A stretch of 64,000 nt of DNA from Lichenicoccus sp964246745 (lineage in GTDB: Bacteria > Pseudomonadota > Alphaproteobacteria > Acetobacterales > Acetobacteraceae), in assembly GCA_964246745.1 (NCBI GenBank), contig CAXTRK010000004.1, positions 106,913 to 170,912 on the forward strand, read 5' to 3'. The notes beneath the pieces are model-generated. The model was not told the origin of the DNA. It made no database searches and saw only the letters and a list, made by a program, of their open reading frames with translations. A program made the position numbers and the translations under genes. Position 1 is the first letter of the stretch. Every line of letters starts with the position of its first letter. Shown piece by piece: positions 25,461 to 36,000 of the stretch.

Positions 25461-26506
25461 TGTTCCACCTGGCTCGGCGATCGACCGCAATGAAAACCTG
25501 CTCGACGCATGCTGGGCCAGTACTTCTGGAAGCGCCGCAACATCGAAGGAACAAGACGACGTTCAGAGCCAGCCTGCTCGCGGCAGCCGCCGTCGTCGTG
25601 CTCAGCGCCTCGGCTATCGAAACCGGTGCTCGGGCCAGAACGCTGCACGCGGTAGGCCTGGCGCTCGCTTCGGTGGACGACCCGTTCTTCAAGGCGCTTG
25701 TTGAAGGTGTCACCACGCAGGCCAAGTCGATCAACCCGGGCGTTCGCATTGATCTGGTCGCCGCCGGCCATGCCGCAAACAGGCAGCTCGTCCAGATCGA
25801 CGACCTAGTCGCTTCCGGAATAGACGTGATCATTCTGAACGCAGTCGATGCCGATGCGGTGCGGCCGGCGATCGAGCGCGCGCGCAAGGCCGGGGTCGCG
25901 GTGGTCGCGGTGCATGTCGCGGCGCCCGGTGCGAACGCGGCGGTGTTGAGCGACGACGTTGCGGCAGGCAGGCTGTCGTGCCAGGCGCTGGCGAGGCGGA
26001 TCGGCGGCAAGGGCAGCGTCGTCATCGAAAGCGGCCCCCAGCGCGTTGCCGCCGTGGGCGAGCGCATCCGTGGGTGCAAGCAAGCGCTCGGCGTCGACGC
26101 TGGCATTACGCTGCTGTCTCCCGACCCCGATGGCAAGGGCACGCGGGCCGGCGGCCTCGCGGTGACGCGGGACGTCCTGGCACGTGAGCCCAGCCTCGCT
26201 GGCCTGTTCACCATCAGCGAGCCGGAGGCGATGGGGGCGCAGGCGGCGGTCGACGAGTCGCACCGACCGGGGATTGTCATCACCACCGTGGGCGGCGCGC
26301 CGGACTTCGTCTCCGCACTCCGGGCGCCTGGCGCCGCAGTCGCGGCCACGGCGGCACTTGACCCGTACGCCATGGGCGAGCTGGCGATGCAGGACGCCGC
26401 ACTGATACTGGAGGGCAGCAAGCCGGCGCAGCGGGTGACGCTGATGGTACCGAAGCTGGTCGACCGGGATGACGTCACCGCCTATCGCGGCTGGGCTCGG
26501 CACTAA
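25460..26506 (+). CDS. Orphan sugar-type periplasmic binding protein
   Basis: A 348-residue type I periplasmic binding protein of the RbsB class. After a basic leader, the hydrophobic signal core is SLLAAAAVVVLSASAIETGARA. The mature domain starts TLHAVGLALASVDDPFFKALVEGV, the standard ribose-binding opening, and contains VASGIDVIILNAVDADAV and VIESGPQRVAAVGERIRG. The start is ATG 25460 in a TGATG overlap with the MFS gene, or ATG 25490. No ABC ATPase or permease lies nearby, so it may feed a distant transporter or act as a sensor-binding protein. The next gene is convergent after 52 bases. Confidence 0.82.
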   Translation: MFHLARRSTAMKTCSTHAGPVLLEAPQHRRNKTTFRASLLAAAAVVVLSASAIETGARARTLHAVGLALASVDDPFFKALVEGVTTQAKSINPGVRIDLVAAGHAANRQLVQIDDLVASGIDVIILNAVDADAVRPAIERARKAGVAVVAVHVAAPGANAAVLSDDVAAGRLSCQALARRIGGKGSVVIESGPQRVAAVGERIRGCKQALGVDAGITLLSPDPDGKGTRAGGLAVTRDVLAREPSLAGLFTISEPEAMGAQAAVDESHRPGIVITTVGGAPDFVSALRAPGAAVAATAALDPYAMGELAMQDAALILEGSKPAQRVTLMVPKLVDRDDVTAYRGWARH

Positions 26507-26558
26507 ACGGCGGCGGGCCGCGTCCCACATGCGAGCGGCTACACCCCAGCGGCCACAC

Positions 26559-28691
26559 CTATGTGTGCGATGCCGCCTGCTTGCCGGTCAGGCGACGACG
26601 ACGCCCCGCGCACCAGATCGCGAACGCCTGGATCAGGGCGGCTTCCTTGAGGCTGTCGAAGCGGCCGGAGGCGCCGCCATGCCCCGCGTCCATGTTGACG
26701 CGCAGCAGGATCGGATCACCTCCGGTGGTCATCTCGCGCAGCTTCGCCACCCATTTCGCCGGCTCCCAATAGGTGACGCGCGGGTCCGACAGGCCGCCGA
26801 GAGCGAGGATCATCGGATAGGGCTGCGCGCGGACATTGTCATAGGGCGAATAGCCGGCGATCAGAGCGTAGGCGGCGGCGTCCTCGATCGGGTTGCCCCA
26901 TTCCGGCCACTCAGGCGGCGTCAGCGGCAGCGACGTATCAGACATCGTGTTCAGCACGTCGACAAACGGCACCTGCGCCACGATGCCGGCGAACAAGTCG
27001 GGGCGCATATTGGCTACCGCTCCCATCAGCATGCCGCCGGCGGAGCCGCCCTGCGCCACGATGCGTCCGGCGGCGACATGATCCGTTGCGATCAGATGCT
27101 CGGCGCAAGCAATGAAATCGGTGAAGCTGTTCGGCTTGCTTCGGCCGCGTCCGTCGATGAACCAGCCCCAGCCTTTCTCCGAGCCGCCGCGGACATGGGC
27201 GATGGCATGGATCCACCCCCGATCGACCAGGCTCAACGCGCGCGTGGAAAAACCCGGCTCGATCGCATGGCCGTAGGAGCCATAGCCATAGAGCAGCAGC
27301 GGCGCGCTGGCGTCGAGCGCGGTCGTGGCGCGCATCAGCAGGGTGATCGGCACCATGGCGCCGTCCGCGGCTTGGGCGTGCAGGCGGTGGGCGCGATAGA
27401 GCGACGGATCATGACCCGACGGAATTTCCTGGCGCTTGAGCAGACGACGGGCGCGCTTGCGCATGTCGTATTCGAACCATTGCCGCGGAGTTGTCGGCGA
27501 CTGGTAGCTGTAGCGCAGCAAGGCCCCGTCATGCTCGTAGGTCGCGTCCAGGCTGAGCAGATAAGCCGCCTCGTCGATCTCGATCTGGTGGGTCTCGCCA
27601 CCGGCATCGGTGACGACGATGACGTTGTTGGCTTCGAAGCGTTCGACGCGCGCCAGATGGTCGCGGAAGGCGCTCGCATGAACGATGAAGCGCCCGGGCC
27701 AATGCGCCAGCCACTCCTGCCAGTGCTCACGTCCGGGCTTGTCCAAGGGGGCTGCCATCAGCTTGAAGTCGATGGCGCCGTCCGCGTTGGTGCGGATGAT
27801 GAAGCGGTCCCGCCAGTGCGACAGGCTGTAGCGCACGCCCTTTTCGCGCGCGGCGACCAGGCAAGGCGGGGTGGTCGGCTCCGCGGCCGGGATCAGCCAG
27901 GTCTCGCTGGTCTCCTGGTCGCCGCAGGTGATCATGATCCATTGGCGAGAGGCGGAGACGGAGATGCCGATAAAGAAGCCGGGATCGGATTCAGCATAGA
28001 CCAGAACGTCCTCGCCGCCGCGCGCCGGCCGGCGGTAAATCCGGGTCGGACGGCCATTCTCGTCGCGCCAGGTCCAGAACAGGAACCGGGAATCTGGTGA
28101 GAAGACGAAATTGCCGGCGGCACTCCGCACCGGGTTCGGCAGCAACGCGCCGGTCAAGAGGTCCTTGACCTCGATCGTGTAGATTTCCGAGCCCTGTGCG
28201 TCCTCGGCATAGGCGAACAGCAGGTGGTCGGGGCTGTGCTCCGCCGATGCCACGACGTAATAGGCGTGGTCCTTGGCGAGTGCTTCGACATCAATCAGAA
28301 TTTGCTCGCCACCCTCGGCATCACGGGGGCGCCTCGCATGGAGAGGGTGCTCGGCGCCGGACGCGTAGCGGGCGTAATACTCCCATGGGCCGTCCGGCAG
28401 CGGCGGCGACATCTCGTCGGGCTTCAGGCGCCCCTTCATCTCGTCCAGGATTGCGGCTTGCAGCGCCTCGGTCGGCTCCAGCAGGGCAGCGGCGTAGGCG
28501 TTTTCCTGGCGCAGATGCGATGCGATGTCGCTCCGCAGGGAGGCGGGATCGCGCAGCACGCGTTGCCAGTCGGGATCCTTCATCCAGGCATAGTCGTCGA
28601 CGCGTGATCGGCCGTGCTGGGTGATCTGCACCGGCTGCTTGCGCGCGGCGGGAGCAGGGGGGCCAACGGGCGGAACATCGGACATCGTCAT
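26559..28691 (-). CDS. ptrB: Oligopeptidase B (prolyl oligopeptidase family)
   Basis: A 710-residue serine peptidase that cuts short peptides after basic residues. The N-terminal beta-propeller (about 75-430) opens with HGRSRVDDYAWMKD, and the alpha/beta-hydrolase domain follows. The catalytic triad is visible as S550 in QGGSAGGML, D636 in GLSDPRVTYWEP and H671 in DAGHGG. GYGSYG (469-474) and ARIAHVRGG-type (HVRGGSEKGWGW) motifs are typical of PtrB. There is no signal peptide, so the protein is cytoplasmic. It lies downstream of the GH16 gene, separated from it by a strong hairpin. An ATG at 28685 is an alternative start two codons in. Confidence 0.9.
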   Translation of the reverse strand: MTMSDVPPVGPPAPAARKQPVQITQHGRSRVDDYAWMKDPDWQRVLRDPASLRSDIASHLRQENAYAAALLEPTEALQAAILDEMKGRLKPDEMSPPLPDGPWEYYARYASGAEHPLHARRPRDAEGGEQILIDVEALAKDHAYYVVASAEHSPDHLLFAYAEDAQGSEIYTIEVKDLLTGALLPNPVRSAAGNFVFSPDSRFLFWTWRDENGRPTRIYRRPARGGEDVLVYAESDPGFFIGISVSASRQWIMITCGDQETSETWLIPAAEPTTPPCLVAAREKGVRYSLSHWRDRFIIRTNADGAIDFKLMAAPLDKPGREHWQEWLAHWPGRFIVHASAFRDHLARVERFEANNVIVVTDAGGETHQIEIDEAAYLLSLDATYEHDGALLRYSYQSPTTPRQWFEYDMRKRARRLLKRQEIPSGHDPSLYRAHRLHAQAADGAMVPITLLMRATTALDASAPLLLYGYGSYGHAIEPGFSTRALSLVDRGWIHAIAHVRGGSEKGWGWFIDGRGRSKPNSFTDFIACAEHLIATDHVAAGRIVAQGGSAGGMLMGAVANMRPDLFAGIVAQVPFVDVLNTMSDTSLPLTPPEWPEWGNPIEDAAAYALIAGYSPYDNVRAQPYPMILALGGLSDPRVTYWEPAKWVAKLREMTTGGDPILLRVNMDAGHGGASGRFDSLKEAALIQAFAIWCAGRRRRLTGKQAASHT

Positions 28692-28734
28692 GCCGGGCAG
28701 TTTTCCGCCCGCATCGCCATGACGTCAAACACAA

Positions 28735-28763
28735 GCAGCCGTCCGGAGGGCCCGGACGGCTGC
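28735..28763 (-). terminator. Strong hairpin after the GH16-type gene
   Basis: GCAGCCGTCCGG (28735-28746) and CCGGACGGCTGC (28752-28763) form a perfect 12-bp stem with a five-base loop, 25 bases past the stop of the minus-strand GH16 gene. On that strand it is followed by a modest T-rich TTGTGTTT. This is most likely an intrinsic terminator. Confidence 0.65.
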
Positions 28764-28788
28764 GACAAGGCGGATCGCTGGCCTTGCT

Positions 28789-30396
28789 TCAGTTGGAGAG
28801 TGTCACCGTGCCACCAGAGAGGGTGTAGGTTGCCGTCACTGACGCGGACGAGCCGTCGAGAGTCAGTTTCAGGCTGTGCGTGCCTGACGGCAGCATTGTG
28901 GATTGAAAGTCGAAAGCACCATCCGGCATGTTATCCCAAAGCACCTCACGATAGATGCCATCGATGGATTCGCGCAGAGTCGCTTTCCCGCCAACCTCCT
29001 TGTTGCCAACCAGATAGGCGTAGGTCACGCCTCCCGAAGACGCAATCTTGATCCCGGTGAGCGACAAGCCGGTTGAGGGTGTGGGTGTTGGCCCCGGGGG
29101 TACAGGCGTCGGCGCAGGCGGTGTCGGCGCGGGCGGCGTCGGTGCGGGCGGGGGCGCGCTCGTGCCACCGACGGTGAACGACATCGTGTTGGAGCTGAGC
29201 ACCGCGCCGTTCGCCTCGTTGATATAGACCTGCACGGTATGCGTGCTGCCATTGGTCATGCTGGGCGTCTTGGCGGCGCTCACCGACAGGCTGGCGGTCT
29301 TGCCGGTGCCGTCAGAGACGCCGTCCTGGACGACGCCTTGGTAGCCGCCGTCGAGATTCCAACGCACGGTATCGTTGGCGCCCGTGCTCTTTGACCAGCC
29401 GATGGTGACCTTGCCATTATAGCTGGCGCTGGCGACACTCAGTTTGGCAGCCGAAACCGGAGTCGGGGTGGGCGTCGGAGACGGCGAGGGGGATGGTGCC
29501 GAGATCGGCGTCGAGGTGCCGCTGCCGGCACTCTGGTCCGTGGCCGACCACCACATGCCGGCGATCTCCACCCAGTCGCTCGGCGTATGATCGTATCCAG
29601 TCGCCTGCATGGCCATCTGGCCGCCGAGCGTGTAGTTGCAGCCGCCATGCGCATAGTCGGCGCGCACCTGGGTCGGGGGCGCCGACATCTGCACGACGCC
29701 ATCGATCTTCAGCACCAGCGAGCCCGGGCCCCACACCTCGTCATAATCATGCATTGCAGTCATGTTGCCGGCCAGGAACGTGTCCGGAGTGTGCATGATC
29801 TGGCCGTTATGGCCGCCGACGCTGCCATTGTAGAAGTGGAAGGTGGAATAGAGCGTGCCGTTCGAGCCGTAATTGATCTCGAAGACATCGACCTCGCCGA
29901 TATGGTTATCGTCAGAGTTGGCAATGATGCCCGGCCAGCCTGGATCGTTGTCGGCGGGCCACATGATCATGTTGGGACCCGGCCCCTCGTTGCCGGCGCC
30001 GAGTGCCGCGCGCCAGTGGAAGTCGCCGTAGCCGAAGCCCGCGGCGCAGCTTGTCGGCATCTGCATCATGCCGGTGCTCGGCCAGCCGGCGGCTTGCGTG
30101 CTGGTGATCCACAGGCCGTTTGATCCGGAGAACCAGAAACTATTGCCCCAGATGTTCGACCAGATTTTCTGGTTGATGCCCTTTGACGAATTCCATGCGG
30201 TGTTGACTGGAACCGCGGTAAAATCCTGTCCAGTATCCTTGCTGGAATCATACACCTGCGGGGTGTAGGCGCGGGCGGAAAAGGCGGAGCAAAGCGCCGC
30301 GCAGGCGAGGCCGGCAAGCAGCCCGGACCTGCGCGGCAGTCTGCGCGGCATGGTGCGCGCTGCTGCAATCAAAGTATTCGGCCGAATCGTAGTCAT
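28789..30396 (-). CDS. Secreted GH16-type glycoside hydrolase with C-terminal modules
   Basis: A 535-residue exported protein. The signal region has paired arginines (MPRRLPRRS) and a hydrophobic core ending SARA. Residues about 45-295 form a concanavalin-like domain with the GH16 catalytic signature EVDVFE (E168, D170, E173), which suggests cleavage or transglycosylation of beta-glucans. Pro/Ser/Thr linkers (about 303-317 and 415-443) join two beta-sandwich modules of about 95 residues. ATG 30396 is preferred over 30426 because AAAGGA sits nine bases upstream. The catalytic signature is sound; the polysaccharide is not determinable. Confidence 0.8.
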   Translation of the reverse strand: MTTIRPNTLIAAARTMPRRLPRRSGLLAGLACAALCSAFSARAYTPQVYDSSKDTGQDFTAVPVNTAWNSSKGINQKIWSNIWGNSFWFSGSNGLWITSTQAAGWPSTGMMQMPTSCAAGFGYGDFHWRAALGAGNEGPGPNMIMWPADNDPGWPGIIANSDDNHIGEVDVFEINYGSNGTLYSTFHFYNGSVGGHNGQIMHTPDTFLAGNMTAMHDYDEVWGPGSLVLKIDGVVQMSAPPTQVRADYAHGGCNYTLGGQMAMQATGYDHTPSDWVEIAGMWWSATDQSAGSGTSTPISAPSPSPSPTPTPTPVSAAKLSVASASYNGKVTIGWSKSTGANDTVRWNLDGGYQGVVQDGVSDGTGKTASLSVSAAKTPSMTNGSTHTVQVYINEANGAVLSSNTMSFTVGGTSAPPPAPTPPAPTPPAPTPVPPGPTPTPSTGLSLTGIKIASSGGVTYAYLVGNKEVGGKATLRESIDGIYREVLWDNMPDGAFDFQSTMLPSGTHSLKLTLDGSSASVTATYTLSGGTVTLSN

Positions 30397-30817
30397 GTTC
30401 TGAAATCCTTTGCCGTTACGTTGCAACTAAGCAACATTTAACTTGTTGTTGATAATATCTGTAGGCGTTTGGAATGCGTCGTGTTTCGGATGAGCAAGAA
30501 TACCGCGATCACAGATATGTTATCAACGTGTATTATCGCTATACAATATTCGCTGAGGATTTTTTATAAAACAGATCGGTCTCAAATAGGCGCATCCGCC
30601 GCGATGACGCAAAGCGGATTAACGAGCGATGCTGGGCCCGAAAGTCCGCCGCACTCGGCCAGGTCATGCCGAACACGTTACAATCTGTTTATCTCGCGGC
30701 AACTTGTCGAGCTCCGCCCGCGGCCGAAACCGGACAAACGAACCCGAATGGTCTGTCTCGCCAGTTCCGCGCGGCTCACCTAGTCCGAAAATTCAGACGC
30801 CAGGCGGGCTCAGGCCG
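30397..30817. other. AT-rich intergenic region, GH16-type gene / recG
   Basis: These 421 bases contain the GH16 promoter and the recG 3' flank. The segment 30420-30600 is clearly AT-rich against its surroundings. An inverted repeat GTTGC-N6-GCAAC lies at 30420-30435, immediately upstream of the GH16 gene. An open frame at 30469-30783 has no recognisable family and no ribosome site, and I do not call it a gene. Confidence 0.45.
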
Positions 30818-32944
30818 CTAGCCGGACGCGAGCGTGCGCTCAGAATTTTCGTGTCCGAACAAGTCGAGCAGGGTCAGAACCGCCTCGCCACGCGCGGAAC
30901 TCAGCTCGGGATCGTCGCCCAGCAGCCGCTCCGCGTCCTGCCAGGCGAGCCGCAGCAGCGTCTCAAGCTCGGCATTCTCGATCCCGACGCCCGCGGCCAG
31001 ACGCAAGCCGGGCAGTCCGGATTGCCGCTTGCCCATCAGGTCGCCGCCGCCGCGCAGGCGAAAATCCTCGTCGGCAATCCGAAAACCGTCTTCGGTGTCG
31101 CGCAGCATGACCAGCCGCGCACGCGCCGTGGTGCTCAGACTGTCTTCGTGCAGCAGCAGGCAGTAGCTTGCGGCGGCGCCGCGTCCGACGCGCCCGCGCA
31201 ACTGGTGAAGCTGAGCGAGTCCGAAACGTTCGGCGTGCTCGACCACCATCACCGTGGCACTCGGCACGTCGACTCCGACCTCGATCACCGTCGTCGCCAC
31301 CAGGATGCGGGTGCGGCCAGCCGCGAAATCGCGCAAGCTGGCCTCGCGTACGGCGATCTCCTGGCGGCCGTGCGCGAGCCCGACGGCAGCGGCGCCGAAC
31401 CGTTCGACGAGGCTGCGTGCCCGCGCCTCGGCGGCGGCGATGTCGAGCGTCTCGCTCTCGCTGACCAGGGGGCAGACCCAGAAGAGCTGCGCGCCGCGCT
31501 CGAGTGCCCGCGCCACGCCGGCCATTACCGCCTCGAGCTGACCGAGCGCGTGCAGCGTGGTGCGGATCGGCAGCCGCGAGGCGGGCTTGGCGTCAAGCCG
31601 GCTGACCTGCATCTCGCCCCATTGCGTGAGCAGCAGCGTGCGCGGGATCGGAGTTGCCGTCATCACCAGGATGTCGGTGCTCTCGCCTTTCTCGCGCAGC
31701 CTCAGCCGCTGCTCGACGCCGAAGCGATGCTGTTCGTCGATGACCGCGAGCGCGAGATCGGCGAAGTCCACACCCTGCTGGAACAGCGCATGGGTGCCGA
31801 CCGCGAGCCTGACCGCGCCGGATGCGAGCAGGGCGCGCGCTTGCTTGCGTGCCGACCCCTTGATGCTGCCGGTGAGCAGCGCCACCGGCACCGGCGAGAT
31901 ACGGGTCAGCGTGGCGTGGTGCTGCCGAGCCAGGATTTCGGTTGGCGCCATCAGCGCCGCCTGCGCGCCTGCTTCCGCGGCGCGCAGCATCGCCAGGCCT
32001 GCCACCAGCGTCTTGCCGGCGCCGACATCGCCCTGAAGCAGACGCAGCATGCGTCTGGGTGCGGCCAGATCCTCGTCGATCTCCGAGAGGACGCGCTGTT
32101 GTGCCGGTGTCGGGGTGTGGCCGAAGCGACGTAGCGCTTGCGCGCGCAGGCTGCCGTCGCCGTACAGGGGCCGGCCCGGACGGGTGCGGGTGAACCGCCG
32201 TGCCTGAGCGCTCGCCACCTGGTTTGCCAGCAGTTCGTCCGAGGCAAGCCGCGCGCGGGCAAGCGCCTGCGCCGACGCGATCGCCGCGGGCTGTGCATGA
32301 CACAGCAGGTCCGCGGGGAAATGCAGCAGCTTCAGCGCGACGGCGAAATCCGGCCAGCGGCGCCGGCGCAGCACCGACGGCTCAAGCCATTCCGGCAGTG
32401 GCGGCAACCGCGCGAAGGCCGCGCGCAGGCTGGCCGCGACGACCTTTGGCATCAGTCCCGTGGTCAGCGGCCACACCGCCTCGATCAGCGGCAGCGCCGC
32501 CTCGCGCGCCCGTGGCAGCACATGGTCCGGGTGCGCCATCCGCAGCCGATCGCCGAACCGCTCGAGCCGGCCGGAGACCAGGATCTCGGCACCGGCTGCC
32601 AATCCGCGCGCCTGATGCGGGCTGAAGAACACCAGCTCCGCCTGGCCGGTGCCGTCCTCGACCAGCACACGCCAGGGCTGACGCGGCCGCCCTGGACGCT
32701 CGGTGCGGCGCACCGTCACCGCAAGAGTTGCAATCCGTCCCGGTTCGGCGCTGCCAAGCTGGGGCCGATAACGCCGGTCGATCGGCGCTGCCTCCGGCAG
32801 ATGGAACAGCAGATCGAGCACCTTGGAGCCGCCGGCGGCGCGGCCGAGCAGAGCGGCAAGGCGCGGGTTTGCGCCGGGAAGGCTTGCGATGGGCGCCAGC
32901 AGCGGCGCCAGCAAGGCTGCCCGGCTCGAAGAATCGGCAAACAT
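30818..32944 (-). CDS. recG: ATP-dependent DNA helicase RecG
   Basis: A 708-residue superfamily 2 helicase that regresses stalled replication forks and processes branched DNA. The N-terminal wedge/OB region (about 60-165, with RVLVEDGTGQAELVFF) precedes the helicase core. The Walker A is GDVGAGKT, the Walker B is DEQHRFGV, motif III is MTATPIPRT, and the QxxGRxxR motif reads QLRGRVGRG. The C-terminal RecG-specific segment DFRLRGGGDLMGKRQSGLPGLRLA is intact. The length fits the family. It is a stand-alone gene, read on the same strand as the secretion operon upstream, with a 57-base gap to the giant repeat protein. Confidence 0.95.
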   Translation of the reverse strand: MFADSSSRAALLAPLLAPIASLPGANPRLAALLGRAAGGSKVLDLLFHLPEAAPIDRRYRPQLGSAEPGRIATLAVTVRRTERPGRPRQPWRVLVEDGTGQAELVFFSPHQARGLAAGAEILVSGRLERFGDRLRMAHPDHVLPRAREAALPLIEAVWPLTTGLMPKVVAASLRAAFARLPPLPEWLEPSVLRRRRWPDFAVALKLLHFPADLLCHAQPAAIASAQALARARLASDELLANQVASAQARRFTRTRPGRPLYGDGSLRAQALRRFGHTPTPAQQRVLSEIDEDLAAPRRMLRLLQGDVGAGKTLVAGLAMLRAAEAGAQAALMAPTEILARQHHATLTRISPVPVALLTGSIKGSARKQARALLASGAVRLAVGTHALFQQGVDFADLALAVIDEQHRFGVEQRLRLREKGESTDILVMTATPIPRTLLLTQWGEMQVSRLDAKPASRLPIRTTLHALGQLEAVMAGVARALERGAQLFWVCPLVSESETLDIAAAEARARSLVERFGAAAVGLAHGRQEIAVREASLRDFAAGRTRILVATTVIEVGVDVPSATVMVVEHAERFGLAQLHQLRGRVGRGAAASYCLLLHEDSLSTTARARLVMLRDTEDGFRIADEDFRLRGGGDLMGKRQSGLPGLRLAAGVGIENAELETLLRLAWQDAERLLGDDPELSSARGEAVLTLLDLFGHENSERTLASG

Positions 32945-33001
32945 GCCGAGATCAGGGCGGGAGAACCGCTCCGACGCAAGCGGCCGCTCGCTGTCGTGTG
33001 G

Positions 33002-36000
33002 TCAGTGCGAACCTGCCGCCGCGGCGAGAACCGGCTCGTGCAGTTCGTTAAGCGACGCCTGGATGCTGGTCTGCAAGCTGCTCGACATGGTCCCGAAGCT
33101 CGCCATGGCCTGGATCATCGACGCGATCCTCGCGTGCGCCGCCGCGTCGATCGATGCGGCCTGCGTCGCGCTTACCGTGGACAAGCCCATCTGGGCGGGG
33201 AGAGATTGGGTGGTCAAGCCGGGAGCTGTGGTGAAGGTTGGAGCCTGCGGATCCGCGTGATACCTGGAAAGCGGCGTCGTACTCTTGGCGGCTCCTGGCG
33301 CGCTGACGGTGCTGATGTCGGCACCCGATGTCGAAACGCCGCTGTCGGGGTAATGGCTGGTTTCACCACCATCCCCGGGATCACCAACGCCACTACCATC
33401 GCCATCGGTAGGATCGGGGCTGGGCGACGGGTCGGGTGGATTGTAGTCGCCGGGGCCATAGATATTGTCCACCATGACGCCGCCTGAATTGAATTCCTCC
33501 TCGGAAATCTCGGCGCCATCCGAGTTGTCGATCGTCTGATAGGAATCGTCCAGCGTGCTGCCGCTATAGACGTAGGCGTTGTCGTAGCTGTCGCCGTTTG
33601 TCGAGTCGAACGTGCGGGACGTAAGGTTTCCCTCATCGTTTATCTCGCTGAAGTCTTCCGTCTCGATGGTAACCGTGTTGGACGGGTTGTAGAACGTCGC
33701 ACCCGATGTGCCGTTGTCGTAATTGTAGTTGGTCTCGTTTAAAGTCCCCTGAGCATTTATTTCGGAATAGTCGTAAAGGCCGAGAGCGATGGCGCTGGTC
33801 GGGGCGACCTCCTGCAGTTGCGACGTGCCCGCGGTGACATTGTTGAACACGACCTTGTCGCCGGCCACTGCGTTGTAGCCGTCGCTGTCGATCTGATTGA
33901 TCGTGCCGCTTACGAAGGCGGTGTCACCGGTTCCGAGGAATGTGTTGTCAGTTCCTCCGTTGATCGCCAAGGTGTCGTTCTTGCCGGCATTGGTCTCGTC
34001 GCCACTGCCATCAACGGTCGATGTCTGAATTTGCGAGGCCGAGGATCCACCGGACAGATAGATCGCCTCGCTCGAGCCGGTGATCAGGTCGCCGCTGCTG
34101 TTCTGGCCGATCGTGTCGCCGGTGCCGGAGGTATCCAGGCTCTGCGCGCTGCCGCCATCGAGGCCGATATTGACCGTGTTGCCGTTTATCGTGTCACCGG
34201 TGCCGCCGACATTGACCGTGTTGCTGGAGCCATAGGATGTCAGTGTGTTGCTGTTTCCATAGACAGTGACATTGTCGTAGCTTGCAGCTCCGATCTGGTC
34301 CGCGGTGCCGCTGGTGATCAGCATCTGATCCTGCGTGGAGCTCCCGCCCAAGGTGTCGATATAATCGTAGGAGGCGTCAACGGTGTCACCGCTATTGTTC
34401 TCTCCGACGGTCGCACCCGTGCCAGTCGCGTCCAGGATCTGGCCATTGACGCCGGCCAGGGTGATCTGCAGGTCATTGCCATTCACCGTGTCAGAGGATC
34501 CATAATCGGTCAGGACGTCGCTGGTGTCGCCAGCGGTGATGGTGCCACTGCTGTCGAGGTTGATATGCACGGCAGCGGTTCCGTCGACGGCGTCGGAAGC
34601 GCCATAGTCCAAGACGGTGTTTCCCGATCCGTCAACGTTGACGGTATCGCCGTCGGCATCAAGCTCGATCGTCTCGCCGTTGTTGTTGCTACCGAAAGTC
34701 GCTGAGCTATTGGCGCTTAGGTCGGTCGTATCACCCGCCTGTCCGTTGATGGCTTCGCCGGAGCCGTTCAGATACACCGTCTCCGATCCGTTGGAGAAGG
34801 TCAGCGTGTCATCCGATCCGGTAAGGGTGTTGGCATTGCTGTCATCGCTGATCGCGTCGCCTGTTCCTGTCGTAGTCAAGCCCTGCTCGCCGCCGGCAGC
34901 GTCGAGATTGATCGTCACGCCGTTGCCGTTCACCGTCTCAGCGCTGTCGTAGTCCTGGACATTGTCCAATGAACCACTCACGGTCAGGTTGGCGCCGTTG
35001 GCGTTGAGATAGATTGTCTGTCCGTTGCCGTTGACTGTCGCCGAACTGTTGGCTCCCATCTCGATCCGATCGCCCGCCAAGCCGTTGGTCGTGTTGCCGG
35101 CGCCATTAAGGTAAAGGGTCTGGGAGCCGTTGGAGAAGTTGAGCGTCTCGTCGGCGCCGGTGAGGGTATTGCCGTCCGTATAGTCCTGGATGGTGTCGCC
35201 TGTGCCTGTTGTGGTCAGACCCTGATTGCCGCCTGCCTCGTCGAGTCCGATCACCACATTGTTGCCTGTGACGACATCGCCGCTGCCGTAGTCGCTAAGC
35301 AGGTCGCCCGAGCCGGTTGCGTTCACGGCATCGTTGTTGCCGCTGAGCGTCACGTTGTCGTACTCGCCCTCTCCGACCGTATCGCCCGTGCCAAAGACGC
35401 TCAGCGTGCGTTCCTGCGAGGCAGAGGCGGCGCTCAGCAGGTCGATGAAGTCGTAAGACGCTGTGACGGTGTCGCCGGTGCTGTTCTCCCCAATCGTGTC
35501 GTTCGCGCCGGTAGCGTCGAGGGTCTGCCCGCTACCGCCATCAAGGCCAATCTGCAAACCATCGCCGTTGACCGTCTCGGAGGCCCCTCCATCGTTGAAA
35601 ACAGTGTTTGGACCAAGGTTGACAGTCACGTTGTTGGCTGTGGGAGTTATACTTCCATTTGAATTTACGGATGCAAGCGGTGAACTTTGTCCGGAAGCCG
35701 TGCTATAATTGAAGGAATCGGAGGTAGCGTTGGTCATGTCTATGACTTGGGAGCTATCGACGCCCGAGGCGTTCAGTCCGATGTAACCCACAGCTTGTAA
35801 CGCCACATCGCCAGTGGGTGTTGGATCTATCAAAGTGGATGAGCCGGAGGTCAAGTTCACGGTGACCGCGGTCAGATCGCCGGATCCGTTGACGCTTCCA
35901 TTGATCGAGCTTATTTGGCCAGGAGCGTAAGGATCTGTCGCCGATGTAGGAACCGAGGTTTCGGTAAAGGCTGTCGGAACACCGGAGGATCCCACATTGG

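Noticed and set aside
30420..30435. GTTGC-N6-GCAAC before the GH16 gene as a sixth MarR operator
   Set aside because: The spacer is six rather than four bases and the gene is unrelated to the aromatic island. A chance inverted repeat is more likely.
30469..30783. 104-codon open frame between the GH16 gene and recG
   Set aside because: No ribosome site, no recognisable family, and an abrupt composition change inside it.
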